Origin: Salipaludibacillus aurantiacus
GTDB taxonomy: Bacteria > Bacillota > Bacilli > Bacillales > Salisediminibacteriaceae
Direction: 5' to 3'
Length of the DNA stretch: 64,000 nt
Assembly (NCBI RefSeq): GCF_900111295.1
Contig: NZ_FOGT01000010.1
Span: 62,001-126,000 of the forward strand
Shown: positions 46,955 to 61,631 of the stretch, one piece after another
Layout: each line of letters opens with the position of its first letter
Position numbering within the stretch: position 1 is the first letter of the stretch
Notes under the pieces: model-generated
What the model was told of the DNA's origin: nothing
Databases searched by the model: none
What the model saw: only the letters and a program-made list of their open reading frames with translations
Program-made: the position numbers and the translations under genes

Positions 46955-47331
46955 ACGACATCAAAGTCCTGGTAAGGCGCTACGCCATTTACTCGGCTGT
47001 CATTATCCTTATTCTTCTGTTCGCAGCCTTGTTCAGTTCTGAACCAGCTTTTTTCTGGGGGATGGCTTTCGGAGCGAGTTTCAGCTTTTTGAATTTATTA
47101 AGTACATATTTCCAGGTGAAACGTATAGGGAAATCAGTGGCAGACAGGAAATTCAGGTTTTCTGTCGGGACTCTCGGAAGAATCATTATAGTAGTAGCTG
47201 CGCTGTTTACCGCTCAGCAGTTTCCCCAGTATTTAAATCTAACAGGAGTGATTATAGGACTGGCTGTGACCTATATCATCCTCTTGATAGAGCCTATTTT
47301 CAACCATAAAGCATTTGCAGTTAAAGAGTGA
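46951..47331 (+). CDS. atpI: ATP synthase accessory protein AtpI
   Basis: A 126-residue membrane protein with four hydrophobic helices, the usual size of Bacillus AtpI, which helps assemble the c-ring. The ATG overlaps the atpZ stop (ATGA), indicating translational coupling. Sequence is poorly conserved across the family, so the call rests on topology and position before atpB. Confidence 0.88.
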   Translation: MNDIKVLVRRYAIYSAVIILILLFAALFSSEPAFFWGMAFGASFSFLNLLSTYFQVKRIGKSVADRKFRFSVGTLGRIIIVVAALFTAQQFPQYLNLTGVIIGLAVTYIILLIEPIFNHKAFAVKE

Positions 47332-47426
47332 CCCTTTATGCGGCTCTGTTCCCGGACTTTCTTTGGGGCTCGGCGGCTTAAGCACATGGGACCGCTCTTT
47401 GCAATACAGAAAAGAGGTGAGAAGAA

Positions 47427-48149
47427 TTGGATAGTTATTTTTACAAAATGGATTTGTTTGGTATTCCGTGGATGACGGTGAATGTTCCTAATTTAATTTT
47501 GACTACTGTCGCCATGGCCATTGTCTTTTTTGTAACATTTTTTATGTCGAGAAAAATCCGCATGTACCCTACCGGTGCCCAAAATGCTTTGGAGTATCTG
47601 GTCCAGTTCGTCAAGAACATTATTCACAGTACGATGGACTGGAAGCAGGGAAAGAACTTCGTCATGTTAGGTATTACAATCATTCTTTATGTATTCGTAG
47701 CCAATATGATGGGGGTGCCGTTTGAACTGGCAACAGCTAATCACGATGTGTGGTGGAACTCACCTACATCCAATCCGGTCTTAACCATTTCCCTCGCGGC
47801 CTTTGTTATTGTGCTCACCCATATTTACGGGCTGAAGCTGAAAGGGCCTAAAGAATACGGGAAAGATTATTTCCGGCCAGCCTTTTTTATGGCTCCGTTT
47901 AAAGTGATTGAAGATTTCTCAAACACTTTAACACTTGGAATGCGTCTTTACGCCAACATTTATGCGAAAGAAATGATTATGGTTATGCTCGTAGGGCTTG
48001 GAGCCTCTTCCGTTTTCTGGGCGTTTGGAGCCTTCATTCCACTCGTGGTATTCCAGGCATTCAGTGTGTTCATCGGTTCTTTGCAGGCCTTTATTTTCTG
48101 TATGCTGACTATGGTCTATATGGCACACAAAGTCAGTGAAGATCATTAA
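47427..48149 (+). CDS. atpB: ATP synthase F0 subunit a
   Basis: A 240-residue subunit a that forms the proton half-channels facing the c-ring. The essential Arg is R173 in LGMRLYANIYAKE. Eight residues later is K181, the equivalent of K180 that is specific to alkaliphiles and needed for growth at high pH in B. pseudofirmus OF4; neutralophiles have Gly. About five to six helices are seen. The TTG at 47427 is used because AAAGAGGTGA is well placed; an in-frame ATG lies at 47448. Confidence 0.95.
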   Translation: MDSYFYKMDLFGIPWMTVNVPNLILTTVAMAIVFFVTFFMSRKIRMYPTGAQNALEYLVQFVKNIIHSTMDWKQGKNFVMLGITIILYVFVANMMGVPFELATANHDVWWNSPTSNPVLTISLAAFVIVLTHIYGLKLKGPKEYGKDYFRPAFFMAPFKVIEDFSNTLTLGMRLYANIYAKEMIMVMLVGLGASSVFWAFGAFIPLVVFQAFSVFIGSLQAFIFCMLTMVYMAHKVSEDH

Positions 48150-48275
48150 ACAGTATCCCCATTAATCGGGGGAACAAACATCTTTTGTGAATAAGAACTC
48201 TTTACACATATTTAAAGAGTACTTTATTTAATAAAAAAAATTATATTTTTTAATACTTAAAGGAGGATTTTTATT

Positions 48276-48497
48276 ATGGGTGCAGTCGCTATTGCAGTAG
48301 CAATTACAGCAGGGTTAGCAGCTCTGGCAGGAGCATTTGGGGTAGCAATCGTTGTGAGAAGTACATTACAGGGGATTACTCGTCAACCGGAGATTCGCGG
48401 TCCGCTTCAAACAGTTATGTTCATTGGTGTACCGTTAGTTGAGGCCCTTCCGATCTTCGCAATCGTTATTGCCTTCTTATTATTAGGTAACATGTAA
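48276..48497 (+). CDS. atpE: ATP synthase F0 subunit c, alkaliphile-type motifs
   Basis: A 73-residue double-helix hairpin forming the rotor ring. The carboxylate E56 lies in P53-L-V-E56-A-L-P59, the PxxExxP motif typical of alkaliphilic Bacillus. Helix 1 has A18-x-A20-x-G22-x-A24, three of four Ala positions of the alkaliphile AxAxAxA motif where neutralophiles have GxGxGxG. No Na+-site residues are evident, so H+ coupling is expected. RQPE is the polar loop. AAAGGAGG precedes the ATG. Confidence 0.97.
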   Translation: MGAVAIAVAITAGLAALAGAFGVAIVVRSTLQGITRQPEIRGPLQTVMFIGVPLVEALPIFAIVIAFLLLGNM

Positions 48498-48593
48498 GGA
48501 AACAAGTCTCGAATGAAAAATGGCGGAGAACGTAAATCATACACTCTTCGCCATTCCTTTTGTATGAATGACTGAAAAAAGGAGGCGAATTCG

Positions 48594-49087
48594 TTGTTTG
48601 ATGTAACGGAAATCGAATGGATTAATGCCATTTATCAGATTTTAGCGTTTGGTGTACTTTTATTGCTTTTGAAAAAGTTTGCCTTCGGTCCAATCATGGA
48701 CATGATGGAAAAGCGTGAACAGCATGTGGCAGACCAGATTTCTTCCGCGGAAAAAAACCGTGAAGAATCAGAAAAATTCCTCGCTGAACAACGGGAAGCG
48801 ATTCAGGAAGCCCGTCAGGAAGCTAAGGAAATCGTAGAAAACTCTAAGAAAATGAGTGACCAGCAGGCGGACGAGGTGCTGGAAAACGCGAGAAAAGAAG
48901 CAGAGCGCATGAAACAGAACGCGCTTGCTGAAATCAATACAGAAAAAGAACAAGCAATCTCCGCGCTTCGTGAGCAAGTTTCGACCTTGTCTGTACTTGT
49001 GGCGTCTAAAGTCATCGAGAAAGAACTCGATGAGAAAGAGCAGGAAAAGCTCATCCAGGACACTCTTAAGGAAGTGGGCGAAGACCT

Positions 49088-49091
<4 letters not shown>
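48594..49091 (+). CDS. atpF: ATP synthase F0 subunit b
   Basis: A 165-residue peripheral stalk protein: one N-terminal membrane helix (about 10-28), then a long charged coiled-coil rich in Glu, Lys, Arg and Gln. The TTG at 48594 follows AAAGGAGG by about 8 nt and gives the usual length. Its stop overlaps the atpH ATG (ATGA). Confidence 0.94.
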
Positions 49092-51159
<2,068 letters not shown>

Positions 51160-51207
51160 AGAGCGGAACGATCTGATTTTTTCCAAGTTCCAAAACGAAG
51201 GTGGTGA

Positions 51208-52113
<906 letters not shown>

Positions 52114-52174
52114 CAGGCCCGGGCTGAACCGCCTTCACTTCACATAAATTAGTTTCCCGGATTAGCGAAAGTTT

Positions 52175-54478
<2,304 letters not shown>

Positions 54479-54490
54479 CAACCAAAACAG

Positions 54491-54522
54491 ACGCTGTTTG
54501 CCTAAAGGCAAACAGCGTTTTT
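54491..54522 (+). terminator. atp operon terminator
   Basis: ACGCTGTTTGCC pairs perfectly with GGCAAACAGCGT over a 4-nt loop, followed by TTTTTG. Confidence 0.92.
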
Positions 54523-54574
54523 GTATGGTAGGAAGTTGTCGGGAGGTGGGGGGGTGGATGGTGTCGGTGGTCAG

Positions 54575-55213
54575 GTAGGTGCAACGCGTGTAGCAATCTT
54601 CCCCTGCGACGAGCAAGCGCAGCGGCGCAGGAGCACCAACAAATGGATCAGGACGAAAAAGAGAGCAAACGGAAGCAAAAAGAAGCCAAAAAGGGTAAAA
54701 AGAAGGTAGGTGCAACGTGTGTAGCACCAACAAATGGATCAGGACGAAAAAGAGAGCAAACGGAAGCAAAAAGAAGCCAAAAAGGGTAAAAAGAAGGTAG
54801 GTGCAACGCGTGTAGCACCAACAAATGGATCAGGACGAAAAAGAGAGCAAACGAAAGCAAAAAGAAGCAGAAAAGGTAAAAAGAAGGTAGGTGGAACAGG
54901 TGTAGCACCAACAAATGGATCAGGACGAAAAAGAGAGCAAACGGAAGCAAAAAAAAGCCAAAAAGGGTAAAAAGAAGGTAGGTGCAACGCGTGTAGCACC
55001 AACAAATGGATCAGGACGAAAAAGAGAGCAAACGAAAGCAAAAAGAAGCCAAAAAGGGTAAAAAGAAGGTAGGTGCAACGCGTGTAGCACCAACAAATGG
55101 ATCAGGACGAAAAAGAGAGCAAACGGAAGCAAAAAGAGGTAATAAAAAGATGGGTGAAACAGGCAAAGCATTATTCAGCTGCCAAAAGCAAGCACAGCAG
55201 CACAGGAACATCA
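54575..55213. repeat. array R4: seven 91-bp REP-like units beside the RAYT gene
   Basis: GTAGGTG cores at 54575, 54706, 54797, 54887, 54978 and 55069, and a degenerate one near 55149, spaced 90-91 bp apart from 54706. The core GTAGGTGCAACGCG..GTAGCACC and the AAATGGATCAGGACGAAA tail match array R2; the spacer is different (GAGAGCAAACGGAAGC type). The first unit carries a nested GC-rich mini-palindrome (54599-54635) and the last a decayed copy (55168-55213). Open frames in the array are artefacts. Confidence 0.9.
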
Positions 55214-55296
55214 ACAGGGGGCGACCTTAAATCCAAAATACCAAAAACTTAATAACTAATTACCTTTTATGTCCGTGCCCTTGTTCCCACAGCTAT

Positions 55297-55851
55297 TCAA
55301 TGGAATTTACACCAGTAAACATACTCCCTTTTTCTCTCTTCAATATTTCCTCTAAACTGTTGGAATAAGGGATTAAAGTTAATATAGTCAGGAAGCTGGT
55401 TAGTTCCATCTGTTTTTAGAAGTACAGGGAAACTGCTCCATCTGTAATCTTCTGGGCGTTTAACTAGATTAATTTCTACTGGATTATAATGAATATATCT
55501 GCTCATAAATAATAATGTGCGAGTGGAAGTAGCAGGCTTTGCAGAATACCGCTTATCAAATAAATGGCCTCTTTGGTTATACTTCTTATTAAAATAAGTA
55601 GCGTATTTCTTTTTAATATGATACATAATTTGGGAGTAATCAATTGTTTCAGAGTGTAAAAGTAAGTGGAAGTGAGTTCTCATAAGAATATAGGAGGCAA
55701 TTTTAAAAGGGTGCTTTTTAGAGGTTTCTTCGAGGAGAAAAATAAAAAATTCGTAATCAGCTTCATTTTTGAAGAGAGCATCCTTTCTATTTGATCGACT
55801 AATAATGTGATAATGAACATTAGGAATCCAATTTCTCGGGACATGCGGCAT
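55297..55851 (-). CDS. REP-associated tyrosine transposase (RAYT), Y1/IS200-like
   Basis: A 184-residue HUH-type Y1 nuclease. H60-F-H62 in MRTHFHLLL is the metal-binding HUH motif, YHIISR near the N-terminus and GHLFDKRYSA (95-104) are typical RAYT blocks, and the Tyr in RYIHYNPV (Y119) is the likely DNA nucleophile. Relatives cut single-stranded REP hairpins with a GTAG-like guide. It has no IS ends of its own visible, is on the minus strand, and its 3' end is 84 bp from array R4, whose cores begin GTAG. GGAGATG lies before the start. It appears intact. Confidence 0.9.
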   Translation of the reverse strand: MPHVPRNWIPNVHYHIISRSNRKDALFKNEADYEFFIFLLEETSKKHPFKIASYILMRTHFHLLLHSETIDYSQIMYHIKKKYATYFNKKYNQRGHLFDKRYSAKPATSTRTLLFMSRYIHYNPVEINLVKRPEDYRWSSFPVLLKTDGTNQLPDYINFNPLFQQFRGNIEERKREYVYWCKFH

Positions 55852-56298
55852 TAAACCATCTCCTTTTTTAAATTACTGATTTAATTGATGCTTTTAACAC
55901 GGTTGGGGATAACTGCAAAAGAGGGGGCGAAGCAACTTACTGAGAGGCAAGGTGTAAAAACTGCGATTAGATGATGGATATAAATCAAGGCGCTTACTAA
56001 ATCTGGGGCCATAAAAGACGGGCTTAAAGGAAGCAGCACATTCAACACGGCTTTTGCTGGGTTAATAGACGACCAATCAGATTTGTTAAAGCCGAGTCGG
56101 ACGGGTGAGCTGGAGCTATCAGCGTCATTCAAAAAACGAGGGGTGAGGAGTCACAGGAAAATAATACTATAAACCCGCCCGTAATTCAACTGCATATTAG
56201 GCCTTTAATCTACAAGCGAAGCTTCATCCCTAAAAACAATTCGCTGAAAACCTCTGGCATTTTCCGATCATCCTGACTCATATAATTATCGGCTGCAT

Positions 56299-56485
56299 GC
56301 TATTGTCGACCATCCATGATTGTTTGTGAGCGGCCTGCTATTGTCGCTCACCCATTTTTGTTAGTGTTCCACGTGCGTATTTGGACCGCCCGTGATTAAT
56401 TGTTAACGTTGCGTTATTAGCGCCATCCGAGATTGATTGTGAACCCGGCGTCATTGTCCTCCTCCCATGATTGCCGAAACTTCAT
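56299..56485. repeat. degenerate 37-38 bp tandem repeat
   Basis: Blocks like GCTATTGTCGACCATCC start at 56299, 56337, 56375, 56411 and 56448, a steady 36-38 bp period with heavy divergence. Consensus is roughly GC-TATTGTCG-CC-CCATGATTGTT-GTGA. Lack of exact repeats argues against CRISPR. Confidence 0.65.
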
Positions 56486-57196
56486 TGCCTTCCCCTGCAA
56501 ACATCCTGCCCCCCTGCCGCCCCTCAAGTAATTAATGTAAAAAATAGAAAAATAATCCTCTCACCACACTTTTGAGAGAGCAAAAAAGATAGCATAAAAA
56601 GAGCGAATAGTGCTTATATATAGTGGTGGCCGGACATGCAGCCCCGTCAAAGTACAGCCAAATTGTATTTGTTCTGACTGGAAATAAAAGTCCCAGTTTT
56701 CATCCAGAAAAATTCAATAAAAAGTCACATTTTTGCAACAAAATCGTTTAAAATGTATGTAAAGACTCCTGTTACAACTCAACCCCAACACCTGTTATAT
56801 CGTTTGTTTAGTGTTGAACGTTTACTTTAAGCGTCCGAAAAGAGCGCAACAACAACGTTTTCTCACAGATATCAAAATAATCAGTCAATTCACAAAGCCC
56901 AAAAATTAATTCCACAATTTTCCACCTAAAACAAACAGAGCTTCGAAATCACCATAACACCTTTCTCGCGCCACCAAAAATAATTATTCTAACTTAACAA
57001 TAATTATCGCCGCTCAAAACATTAAAATTATACTGAAAATTCACACGACACACTCTCTGAACCTAATAGCACCAACACATACACCACATTTTTCCACCCG
57101 TCGTAAACCGCGCGGTGACAGTGTTAACACTATAAACAACTTAGTTACATTATTAATCTGAGAATTCAGAATAATATAGAAGTATTTTCATTGCTT
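56486..57196. other. AT-rich intergenic region upstream of nuo
   Basis: No gene of credible length or composition is seen. Features are a perfect 12-bp palindrome AGTGTTAACACT at 57120-57131, and long A/T-rich runs. With 55852-56298 (also empty; a minus-strand frame at 55881-56132 has no ribosome site) it separates the RAYT gene from complex I. Confidence 0.6.
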
Positions 57197-57205
57197 TGTT
57201 ATAAT
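57197..57205 (+). promoter_or_regulatory. extended -10 promoter of the nuo operon
   Basis: TGTTATAAT is an extended -10. Transcription would start near 57212, about 46 nt before nuoA. No convincing -35. Confidence 0.6.
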
Positions 57206-57257
57206 TTTAGTGTGAGTTGGAATTGCAAAAAATACTTTACCGGAGGGGAGTGAAGGT

Positions 57258-57629
57258 ATGGGGCTGGGAGCATATTACGATAATTATATACTCGTATTAA
57301 TCTTTATGCTGCTTGGGGTTGCTCTTCCAGTTGTTTCTCTGACGTTTGGAAGGTTTGTAAGACCTAAGAACCCGTATGCGGAGAAAATCACCACCTATGA
57401 AAGCGGGATCCAACCAGAAGGGGACGCACAAGTCCGTTACCACGTGGCCTACTATATAGTAGCGCTGGAATTCATCATTTTTGATGTTGAAACCGTTTTC
57501 TTAATTCCGTGGGCGGTCGCACTTGACCAGCTTGGCTGGGTCGGGCTGAACTTGATGCTGATTTTTATCGCCATACTGGCTTTGGGCCTTGCATATTCTT
57601 GGAAAAAGAAGGTGCTAGAATGGAACTAA
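57258..57629 (+). CDS. nuoA: NADH-quinone oxidoreductase subunit A
   Basis: A 123-residue membrane subunit of complex I with three helices. The conserved loop [18 protein letters not shown] carries the family's ESG motif, and [16 protein letters not shown] holds the conserved acidic helix residues. First gene of the operon; GGAGGGGAG precedes the ATG. Its end overlaps the start of nuoB by 10 bp. Confidence 0.95.
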   Translation: MGLGAYYDNYILVLIFMLLGVALPVVSLTFGRFVRPKNPYAEKITTYESGIQPEGDAQVRYHVAYYIVALEFIIFDVETVFLIPWAVALDQLGWVGLNLMLIFIAILALGLAYSWKKKVLEWN

Positions 57630-58147
57630 AAGGATTTCAAGAATCAGAAAAGTATGATCCAAGGGTTTTGGAAGACATAAAAAAGAATGTCTTTTTCACT
57701 AAACTGGATCAGTTGAAAGCCTGGTCGCGTACAAGGTCATTCTGGCCTTTAAGTTTCGGGCTGGCCTGCTGCGCTATTGAAATGATGGGGACAGGCGGCT
57801 CACGGTATGACTTTGACAGATTCGGGGTTATTTTCAGAGCGTCACCGCGGCATGCCGATGTCATGATTGTCGCAGGAACCGTTACAAGCAAGATGTCTCC
57901 TGTTTTAAGAACACTATATGATCAGATGCCTGAACCGAAATGGGTTATCGCTATGGGTTCCTGTGCAACTTGCGGAGGCCCTTATAAAGAAGCCTACAGC
58001 GTCTTAAACGGAGTCGATAAAATAGTACCAGTCGATGTCTATGTATCCGGGTGTCCTCCAACTCCACCGGCCTTACTGGACGGCGTCGATAAACTGCGCG
58101 AAAAAATCCGTTTGGAGGCTAAAGGAGAGAGGGTGACGGAAGGATGA
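57620..58147 (+). CDS. nuoB: NADH-quinone oxidoreductase subunit B
   Basis: A 175-residue peripheral subunit that holds cluster N2. The N2 ligands are the adjacent Cys pair in LACCAIEMM, the Cys in GSCATCGG and the Cys in [11 protein letters not shown]. The ATG at 57620 lies inside nuoA and follows AGAAGGTG; the longer frame is not preferred. Confidence 0.96.
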   Translation: MELKGFQESEKYDPRVLEDIKKNVFFTKLDQLKAWSRTRSFWPLSFGLACCAIEMMGTGGSRYDFDRFGVIFRASPRHADVMIVAGTVTSKMSPVLRTLYDQMPEPKWVIAMGSCATCGGPYKEAYSVLNGVDKIVPVDVYVSGCPPTPPALLDGVDKLREKIRLEAKGERVTEG

Positions 58148-58623
58148 GCCAGGAGCTTCTCGACTTAATCGTAAATAAAGTTCACACCCTTCACGGAAAA
58201 GAAACGATTGAAGAACCTGTCCTCAACTTCGGGAAGCCGATGATCGTCCTCGATTCCGGAAATTGGGATTTAGCCACTGCCAAACTGCTCCACGACGACG
58301 AAGCACTGCAGTTTGACTTCCTGTCCTGCGTAACAGGTGTGGATTATGAAGAGCACATGGAAGTCATCTATAATTTCTACTCAACTATTCTCGATCACTA
58401 TGTGTATGTGAAAATCAAAACATCCAGAGAAGAACCGACCGTCATGTCTGCTGAGCCTGTCTGGAAATCAGCCGACTATATGGAACGTGAAACATACGAC
58501 CTTCTTGGTATTGATTTCCCTGGTCACTGGCGTTTAAAACGTATTTTGCTGCAAGATGACTGGGAAGGTCACCCGCTTAGAAAAGATTATATAACAGACA
58601 AAAAAGCCCTGGGCTTGGATTAG
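58144..58623 (+). CDS. nuoC: NADH-quinone oxidoreductase subunit C
   Basis: A 159-residue 30-kDa-type subunit. [21 protein letters not shown] and [34 protein letters not shown] are the standard signature. It lacks the long N-terminal Pro/Lys/Ala-rich extension found in some Bacillus NuoC. ATGA overlap with nuoB. Confidence 0.95.
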   Translation: MSQELLDLIVNKVHTLHGKETIEEPVLNFGKPMIVLDSGNWDLATAKLLHDDEALQFDFLSCVTGVDYEEHMEVIYNFYSTILDHYVYVKIKTSREEPTVMSAEPVWKSADYMERETYDLLGIDFPGHWRLKRILLQDDWEGHPLRKDYITDKKALGLD

Positions 58624-58637
58624 GGGGTGCGTAGTAA

Positions 58638-59750
58638 ATGCCGGAGTTAAAAACAGAAACAATGACGCTGAATATGGGGCCGCAGCATCCGAGTACACAC
58701 GGGGTTTTCAGGTTGCAGCTTAAAGTAGACGGGGAGACGATCAAGGAAGCGATACCTGTGATGGGGTACCTTCACCGTGGATCGGAAAAATTAGCTGAGA
58801 GATTTCTATATTCGCAGTTTATACCATACACTGACCGCTTAGATTATTTGAACGCTATGACGAATAACTATGTTTATTGTGCAGCCATTGAAGAACTGCT
58901 CGAGTGGGAAGTGCCGGAACGGGCTGAATACTTGCGCGTAATTACAATGGAGCTTAACCGGATCGCCAGCCACCTTGTCTGGTGGGGAACCTATCTGCTG
59001 GACATCGGGGCAATGAGTCCATTCCTTTATGCTTTCCGTGACCGCGAAACGATTCTTGACCGCCTTAACGAAATCAGCGGCGCGAGGATGACGTTTAACT
59101 ATCACCGCATCGGCGGCGTAAAATGGGACGCGCCTGAAGGCTGGATCGAAAAAGTGCAGGAAACAGTTAAAGAACTGTATGAGAACATACAGGAATTTGA
59201 CACACTCGTTACCGGAAACGAAGTATTCCGTGCGCGAACCATCGGAGTCGGAAAGTTGTCAAAAGATCAAGTCATCAACTGGGGATTATCAGGACCAATT
59301 GCACGCGGCAGCGGCATCCCGATAGATCTCAGGAAAACAGAGCCGTATTCTATATATGACCGGTTTGATTTCGATATACCAACCCAGGAAGACGGCGATG
59401 TATTCGCCAGATATAAGGTACGTATTGAGGAAATGTTCCAGTCTTTGCGAATTATTGAGCAAGCTTGTGCACAGATTCCTGAAGGAGACATCATCACCAA
59501 AAAGGGGAAAAGGCTGATGATGATCAAACCGCCGGCAGGAGAAGTGTATAAGCGCGCTGAAGCTTCTAAGGGTGAAATCGGGGTTTACGCCATCAGTAAC
59601 GGAAAAAATAAGCCGTACCGGATCAAACTGCGCCGGCCTTCTTTCGTTAATGTTTCTATTCTCCAGCACATGCTGGTGGGCGAATCGATTCAAAACCTCG
59701 TAGCCATTTTCGGAAGTCTCGATGTTGTACTCGGGGAGGTCGATGCATAG
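58638..59750 (+). CDS. nuoD: NADH-quinone oxidoreductase subunit D
   Basis: A 370-residue 49-kDa-type subunit that forms the quinone site with NuoB. MGPQHPSTHGVFRL carries the quinone-binding His, GYLHRGSEKLAE follows, and GEIGVYAISNGKNKPYR is near the end. The stop overlaps the nuoH GTG by one base. No nuoE, F or G lies between nuoD and nuoH. Confidence 0.96.
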   Translation: MPELKTETMTLNMGPQHPSTHGVFRLQLKVDGETIKEAIPVMGYLHRGSEKLAERFLYSQFIPYTDRLDYLNAMTNNYVYCAAIEELLEWEVPERAEYLRVITMELNRIASHLVWWGTYLLDIGAMSPFLYAFRDRETILDRLNEISGARMTFNYHRIGGVKWDAPEGWIEKVQETVKELYENIQEFDTLVTGNEVFRARTIGVGKLSKDQVINWGLSGPIARGSGIPIDLRKTEPYSIYDRFDFDIPTQEDGDVFARYKVRIEEMFQSLRIIEQACAQIPEGDIITKKGKRLMMIKPPAGEVYKRAEASKGEIGVYAISNGKNKPYRIKLRRPSFVNVSILQHMLVGESIQNLVAIFGSLDVVLGEVDA

Positions 59751-60709
59751 TGGACTACTTACTCATGTTTTTGTACGCTGTGGCTGTTTTGATGGTTTTA
59801 CTCGGAGGGGTAACATTTGCCATCCTTGCCGAACGTAAAGTCATTGGAGCAATGCAGCTGAGGCCAGGTCCAAACCGCCACGGCCCCTGGGGAGTTTTCC
59901 AGACAATAGCTGATGTATTAAAGCTTTTACTGAAAGAAGACGTGATTCCTGCAAATGCAGATAAGAAAATATTCGTTCTTGCGCCTGTTCTTGCCTTTGC
60001 ACCTGCCTTTTCCGTTATGGCAGTGCTCGTTTACAGCAGTACGGTAGGCGGAGCCGATATTAACATCGGTGTCATTTATTTCTTAGGCGTATCATCGATC
60101 ACAATGCTGGGAGTGTTAATGGGCGGCTGGAGTTCCAACAATAAATACGCCCTGTTCGGTTCTATACGAGGGGTTGCCCAGATGGTCAGTTATGAACTGC
60201 CGCTCATTCTTTCAATTATCGGGGTCATTATTATGGTTGGTTCACTCAACCTTACCGATATTGTCAACTATCAGGCGAATATGGGCATGTGGTTTATCGT
60301 TCCGCAGTTCCTTGGTTTCGCGGTTTATATGATATCATCAATTGCCGAATTAAACCGGTCGCCTTTCGACTTGCCTGAAGCTGAATCGGAACTTGTAGCA
60401 GGGTTCTTTACAGAGTACTCAGGCTTCCGTTTCGCCATGTTTATGTTAGCGGAGTATACGTATGCTATAGCCATTGCCGGTCTTGCCACAACCTTGTTCC
60501 TCGGTGGCTGGCTAGGACCTGCATTTTTGCCGGAAATCGTATGGTTTATGCTGAAAGTCGTCGCGGTTATGTTCATCTGGTTCTGGCTGACAGCTACTTT
60601 ACCGCGGGCACGCGTGGACCAGCTCATGAATTTCGGTTGGAAAGTGCTCATCCCGGTAGCGTTGCTCAACATTGTGCTTACGTCGATATATAAAGTGTGG
60701 ATGGGGTGA
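59750..60709 (+). CDS. nuoH: NADH-quinone oxidoreductase subunit H
   Basis: A 319-residue membrane subunit with about eight helices that links the quinone cavity to the proton pumps. AERKVIGAMQLRPGPNRHGPWG and SSIAELNRSPFDLPEAESELVAGF are the family signatures. GTG start overlapping the nuoD stop. Confidence 0.95.
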   Translation: MDYLLMFLYAVAVLMVLLGGVTFAILAERKVIGAMQLRPGPNRHGPWGVFQTIADVLKLLLKEDVIPANADKKIFVLAPVLAFAPAFSVMAVLVYSSTVGGADINIGVIYFLGVSSITMLGVLMGGWSSNNKYALFGSIRGVAQMVSYELPLILSIIGVIIMVGSLNLTDIVNYQANMGMWFIVPQFLGFAVYMISSIAELNRSPFDLPEAESELVAGFFTEYSGFRFAMFMLAEYTYAIAIAGLATTLFLGGWLGPAFLPEIVWFMLKVVAVMFIWFWLTATLPRARVDQLMNFGWKVLIPVALLNIVLTSIYKVWMG

Positions 60710-60713
60710 TTAA

Positions 60714-61631
60714 ATGTTTCGTTTACTAAAGGGGTTCGGCGTAACCTTAAACTATTTCAGAAAAAAGAATATTACCATCCAATATCCAGAAGAAAAAGTG
60801 GTTATGCCTGAACGATTCCGCGGAATCCACCGTTTTTTCCCGGAAAAATGTATTGTATGTAATTTATGTGTGCAAGCGTGTCCGACAGACGTCATTACAC
60901 TTTCAGGCAAGAAGAGCGAGGAAAATCCTAAGAAAAAAGTGATCGACACCTACAACATTGATTTTCAGGGATGTATCCTTTGTGATTTCTGTACTGAAGT
61001 GTGCCCGACAGAAGCCATTGTCATGACTGCGCGTTACGATAACTTAAGTGAATTTAACCGGGCCGCTCACTTTAAAGATATTGAATGGCTTACAAACAAC
61101 AAACACTACGGAAATTACACTGAAACAAAACCAAAAGAAGATAAGCCGAAGAAAAAAGCGGCAGAAAAGCCGGCTGCTGAAAAGAAAGAAAAAGCGGCAG
61201 TAGGGGCGGGAGCGAAAGCTGAAGGCAAAGACGAAGCAAAACCGTCAGCCAAGTCCGGCGCTGAAAAAACATCCCAGGCTGCCTCAAAGCCTGAGTCGGG
61301 CGGTAAAGCTGAAGCAAAACCGGCGGAAAAAACAGAAAAAGGAACGAAGGCTGAAAAGCCGCAGGCCGGTTCCAAACCAGCAGCTGACCGAAAAGCTGAC
61401 GCCAAACCAGCAGCTGACCAAAAAACAGAGGCCAAACCTGACGAACAGAAACCGTCAGCCCGCAAGGAATCAGCAGCTGATTCCAAACCGAATCCGCTTC
61501 CGGATCCTGAAGCAATGCCTAAACCAGCAGCAGACAAAAAAGCTGACACAGACCCGAAACCTGAAGCTGATACGAACAAACGGGACAGAAACAACGAAGG
61601 GGATGGAGCGGGAAGAGGTGACGACAAGTGA
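60714..61631 (+). CDS. nuoI: NADH-quinone oxidoreductase subunit I with long Lys/Ala/Pro-rich tail
   Basis: A 305-residue subunit. The first about 140 residues are a normal NuoI with two [4Fe-4S] motifs, CIVCNLCVQAC-PTD and CILCDFCTEVC-PTEA, for clusters N6a and N6b. The remaining about 165 residues are a low-complexity tail of Lys, Ala, Pro, Glu and Asp with repeats such as KPAADRKADAKPAADQK. The usual Bacillus protein ends near 140. The frame is continuous into the GTGA overlap with nuoJ, so the tail appears real. Confidence 0.93.
   Translation: MFRLLKGFGVTLNYFRKKNITIQYPEEKVVMPERFRGIHRFFPEKCIVCNLCVQACPTDVITLSGKKSEENPKKKVIDTYNIDFQGCILCDFCTEVCPTEAIVMTARYDNLSEFNRAAHFKDIEWLTNNKHYGNYTETKPKEDKPKKKAAEKPAAEKKEKAAVGAGAKAEGKDEAKPSAKSGAEKTSQAASKPESGGKAEAKPAEKTEKGTKAEKPQAGSKPAADRKADAKPAADQKTEAKPDEQKPSARKESAADSKPNPLPDPEAMPKPAADKKADTDPKPEADTNKRDRNNEGDGAGRGDDK

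Noticed and set aside
55881-56132. 83-codon minus-strand frame upstream of the RAYT gene
   Set aside because: No ribosome site, no recognisable motif and intergenic-like composition.
56299-56485. Possible CRISPR array
   Set aside because: The period is near 38 bp but no block is conserved exactly, there are no unique spacers and no cas genes nearby.
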